A stretch of 64,000 nt of DNA, from NCBI RefSeq assembly GCF_910592395.1, contig NC_088317.1, positions 124,001-188,000 of the forward strand. Direction: 5' to 3'. The translations under genes and the position numbers were made by a program. A model generated the notes under the pieces. That model made no database searches, was not told where the DNA came from, and saw only the letters and a program-made list of their open reading frames with translations. The DNA comes from Lineus longissimus. Its lineage: Eukaryota > Nemertea > Pilidiophora > Heteronemertea > Lineidae. This document shows positions 60,625 to 64,000 of the stretch, one piece after another. Positions within the stretch are counted from its first letter, which is position 1. Each line of letters opens with the position of its first letter.

Positions 60625-62827
60625 TCTGACCTCAATGAGTGGCGCAGCAACTCTCACCAAACCATGTTCTCCATATCTAAATAATCAACGAACAGCTTCG
60701 TTACCGCCATGTCATTAACGAAAGCTGTATTTACCTTCGCAACTCAACGTGTGGAAACACCAAGATGATGAGGCGTTGATGCAGTTTTTTTATATTTCAG
60801 GATGGCAGATTGGCATTATGCTAGAGAAACTGATTGCCGCAGTGGGACTGTATTATTTCAATCAATGGAGGGCCGACTTGGCTGTTGAGAACTGATTGGA
60901 GTTGGGTAACAATATATCCTCTAAAAAGTAAGTATTAAAGGGGTGTATCATGTGCCAATCAGTAGAATGTTTGTCGATAGCTTATGTTTTATTAAACGAC
61001 GACACCATGAGTTTATGCTTGTCAGCTTAGTGGGACTGTTCATACTGCAATCCTAACCAAATCCAGTAGAGACTCTACTCCAATACCAAAATGGAAACTG
61101 AATCAATCTGAATACATTTTTCCTCCTTTCATTTTGATTAACGACACCTACGTCCAGGCAGAGTCTTTCAAATGATAGACTCCGGTCCTTTTAGATAAAA
61201 CCACTACTTATCATTCAGCTGTAACCTGCCATTCTAAACCTGGGCGAGTAGTTTTGATAAAAAACTCAAAAACTGATTAGCAATTCAAATTCCGCAAACA
61301 AAAAACCCCGAAACGATTTTTAAAACCTCAACATTGTAAATTACTCGTGATTTAAAAAACGCCGCATCAGGCTGCCGAGACGTGACGATGCTGTCTTGAT
61401 ATTTGTAACCAGCGCTCAAAGAAATCTAATCAACTTTATTTGCATCACGTTGAGAAAATGATCCTATCAATCGGATGATGCTCCATTGCAAGCCAGAAGC
61501 AGCAACAGAATGCACTAAGGTTTATGGTATTATCGATTTGATACACATTTAGCAAATATCTTCTCGTTGCATCTTGTTCGAGTGACATTATCAAGTCAAT
61601 GTCAACATAGTACAAACGTGTTTGTTCTACCCCCAGTCTACCCCTTTTCCACTCTTGTTCACCCCTTGACAATCCCTTGTCTACAACTCAAGAATTACCT
61701 AGATCAACCATTATTATTGATGAGAAGAGGTAGATGGAGGCATCATTAATGTAATTAGTCAAATTAGCCAAGAAACCGTTTTGTGAGGTGATCTTCCACA
61801 GGATTTCTCATTATGTATAGTGTCAAAGTCACGGAATCATGTTGGTGGTAACTACAACATATCGAGTAAACATTACATTTTAAGAAGTTACTTGATGAGA
61901 CACCAAGTAAGTTGATCGATGAGTGGGCCTACTCGCATCAATTTCAGCACATCTCCGTCTCGTTGTTTCATTCATTTCAATCAACTTACGATAACTATAA
62001 CCTGTGATTCTTTTTCATTTTCCACACATATTTGTTCACCAACCACCATGGATCACTAATATGCCTCTCTCGCATCCACAAACATGGCAACTCAAGAATC
62101 CTATAGTCTCACCAGCCAGATCCCGGCAACACAGGCCACTCTATCCAGATCCTAGCAATGCAACCCAGCACCCCCATCATGGAATGAACGTAGCTCTGTA
62201 TCATTCACAGTTCTAGAGTCTCCTCGTTCACTGATTCACAACACGATAAGTGTCTTCAAAGCCACATGAAAATGGTTTCATTTAAAGGATAGTTACAGAC
62301 AGTTAAAAATATCAACATACTTGACTATTTTGATTCGTTGACAAAACTAAATTGATACAAGGACTGTCTGCAAGGATGCTACGTTCTTCAAATTTGACTC
62401 TGTTGAAGGGTGTTTTATACTTGGGAAGATCTCTCGATGGTATGTCGATACCATGAGTATGACTCTCAAAGGAAAGTTCTGTGCATGTATTCGTTTTAAT
62501 CGAGATTAATCAAAGGTAGGCAACGTTACTTTTTAGCTCAAACATTTATTTTAGATCTCACCTATCAAATAACTTTATTGCAATGTACAATGCAGCAGAA
62601 ACCTGTCCTATATTTCCAATTAAACGGCAAATATCTATTTTTCAATTCTTTCTCCGACATATTATCAATATTCGATGAGGCACTACCCGCTTAAGTGCTG
62701 CTATTCAAGACAGATTGTTTTCCTGATAGACATTTCGGCGAATAGTCTATTTTCAGTGATGTAAATGTACCATTTTAGAACATTAATTGAGATGAACAGA
62801 CTAGCATTGACAAACGATAATCATTCG
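60625..62827. other. Intergenic, no recognisable gene
   Basis: Short open frames only (75 codons or fewer). Nothing recognised. Confidence 0.4.
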
Positions 62828-62935
62828 AAAAAAAAAAACAAAACAACAAAACAACAACAACAAAAAAATCGATTCTATGTTGGCCCGTCAAAGATAGTAT
62901 GACAAAGATTATACATCATAAAATCTATGATGGAA
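62828..62935. repeat. AAC-rich microsatellite followed by the 26-bp-family motif
   Basis: A/C-rich run at 62828-62868 (AAAACAACAAAACAACAACA), then GATTCTATGTTGG and, about 45 bp on, AAAATCTATGATGG. The same pairing of an A-rich tract with ATCTATGTTG motifs occurs at 2780-2970. Confidence 0.5.
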
Positions 62936-64000
62936 ACTCAGTTGTTGTAAATTAGTAACTTGTAAATAGTGGGTGGGGCTAAATGACAGTGAACTTGAAA
63001 TGAGTGGAAGTTCTTGTAGCGGGAATCATGCTTCACCCAATGATTGTGTACTTCACAAAACGGTTATGGGAATAGGGTTGTCCGGATTGACAGGGACATA
63101 AGAAAGGGTGGACGTGCTGAAAGATGGTGAAGATTAAAGAGTGGCTTCTCTGAAGTTGAGACTAAAATGTCAACAAAACAAATGAACCATGAAATCACCT
63201 CATTCTTTATTGTCCCTTAATTCAATAGTCATGTTTTAGAAAACACCCAAAGGAATGTCAACATCATTCATCATTCGGATAATTGGAAAACTTGGAAGCT
63301 GGCGAACATGGAAATTCACTTTGAATGTCTCTTAGAGGAACAAGAGCCTTACAACATGATCGGAAAGACAATACTCACATCAGGATGAGACTTGCTTAGA
63401 CAATAATGGAAGGCAGTGGTACAAATTTCAAATGTATGATGCATAAAAATACATATAACTGACTCGTTAAATGCCATTAGTGCAAATTGTTTTTTGTCTG
63501 TACCACAAACAAAATGGAAATAAACTATGCAAACCATACCGTATCAAAAACTCTGACCGGTAGAATATTCTATATCGGTGTAACCATCCCACCAGCAGTG
63601 TTGCATATTATATTTCAATGCGTGGATTACATAATTAAAAGGTCAATGATTCTGACCACAGCAATCTCTGTAACTTAAAAGGTCTCTTCTGGTAGATTTC
63701 CGAAAATCAGTGTAACTTATACTTTACGTATCACCTGAAATATCTCGGTTTTAAATAGGCGTACCACCTAACCTATCATTAAAGAGGAATAATTACACAG
63801 GATATAATGGGTTTCAGTGAGTCTGTCAAGTTTGGGACATCATTTGGAAGTTTTTAATCGTTATATCGAACAGCTAACATATGGAATCGGTTAGGTTCCC
63901 ACAGGAAAGGAGTGTGGCTGTGTGGTGTCAGACAGTGTTTGCTGTGAATCCTGATCCCAGAATTCAAACTGTTGTGAATGAAAATCCCTTTGCAATTGCT
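62936..64000. other. Intergenic, no recognisable gene
   Basis: Two short frames (62 and 63 codons) without domains. Nothing else seen to the window end. Confidence 0.4.

Overview
This is a piece of animal nuclear DNA, AT-rich and gene-poor, with consensus GT-AG splice sites, a 22 kb intron and many dispersed and tandem repeats. I see no bacterial, viral or organellar layout, no operons, no CRISPR array and no rRNA or intact tRNA gene. The only gene I can support is a serotonin 5-HT2-type receptor. Its transmembrane-3 sequence (Cys rather than Ser four residues after the amine-binding Asp) and the conserved RY-x-G-I-R-x-P-L second loop look like a protostome receptor, closer to the insect 5-HT2A type than to vertebrate HTR2. 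Together with the repeat content (tRNA-derived SINE heads, a pogo-type transposon end, minisatellites), an invertebrate, most likely a lophotrochozoan such as a mollusc, annelid or brachiopod, is the best guess. The species cannot be fixed from this window.

Layout. Positions 1-25.5 kb are intergenic or upstream DNA. They hold only repeats: degenerate tandem repeats near 1-155, 1.6, 2.8, 4.2 and 9.1-9.9 kb; an AT-rich repeat at 8.3-8.6 kb; a strong hairpin at 13.6 kb; SINE-like heads at 14.8, 16.0 and 22.1 kb; a clean 59-bp minisatellite at 16.2-16.8 kb; and two copies of a GC-rich dispersed repeat at 20.2-20.9 and 22.6-23.1 kb. The first coding exon (25839-26454) encodes a long extracellular tail, TM1 and TM2. 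The intron 26455-48745 holds more copies of the AT-rich repeat, a 60-69-bp repeat cluster, a GC-rich palindromic repeat, a pogo-like transposon end and a 56-bp block found twice. The second coding exon (48746-50019) encodes TM3-TM7 and the C-tail. A poly(A) signal lies at 50193. From 50.2 kb to the end only repeats were found: an inverted piece of the 20/22-kb element, a 25/26-bp satellite, poly-G/C tracts and a further AT-rich repeat copy.

Spliced together, the two exons give an uninterrupted 629-residue receptor with all expected class A aminergic motifs. It should be functional, coupling to Gq/phospholipase C by family precedent. All other short open frames look like chance or repeat translations. 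The less expected items are a decoy splice acceptor 194 nt upstream of the true one, which would put a stop codon immediately after the junction; an AT-rich repeat family with 131-145-bp units and an internal telomere-like motif, seen at six loci; and a GC-rich element in three copies, one of them carrying about 290 bp the other lacks. I found no convincing new multi-gene system.
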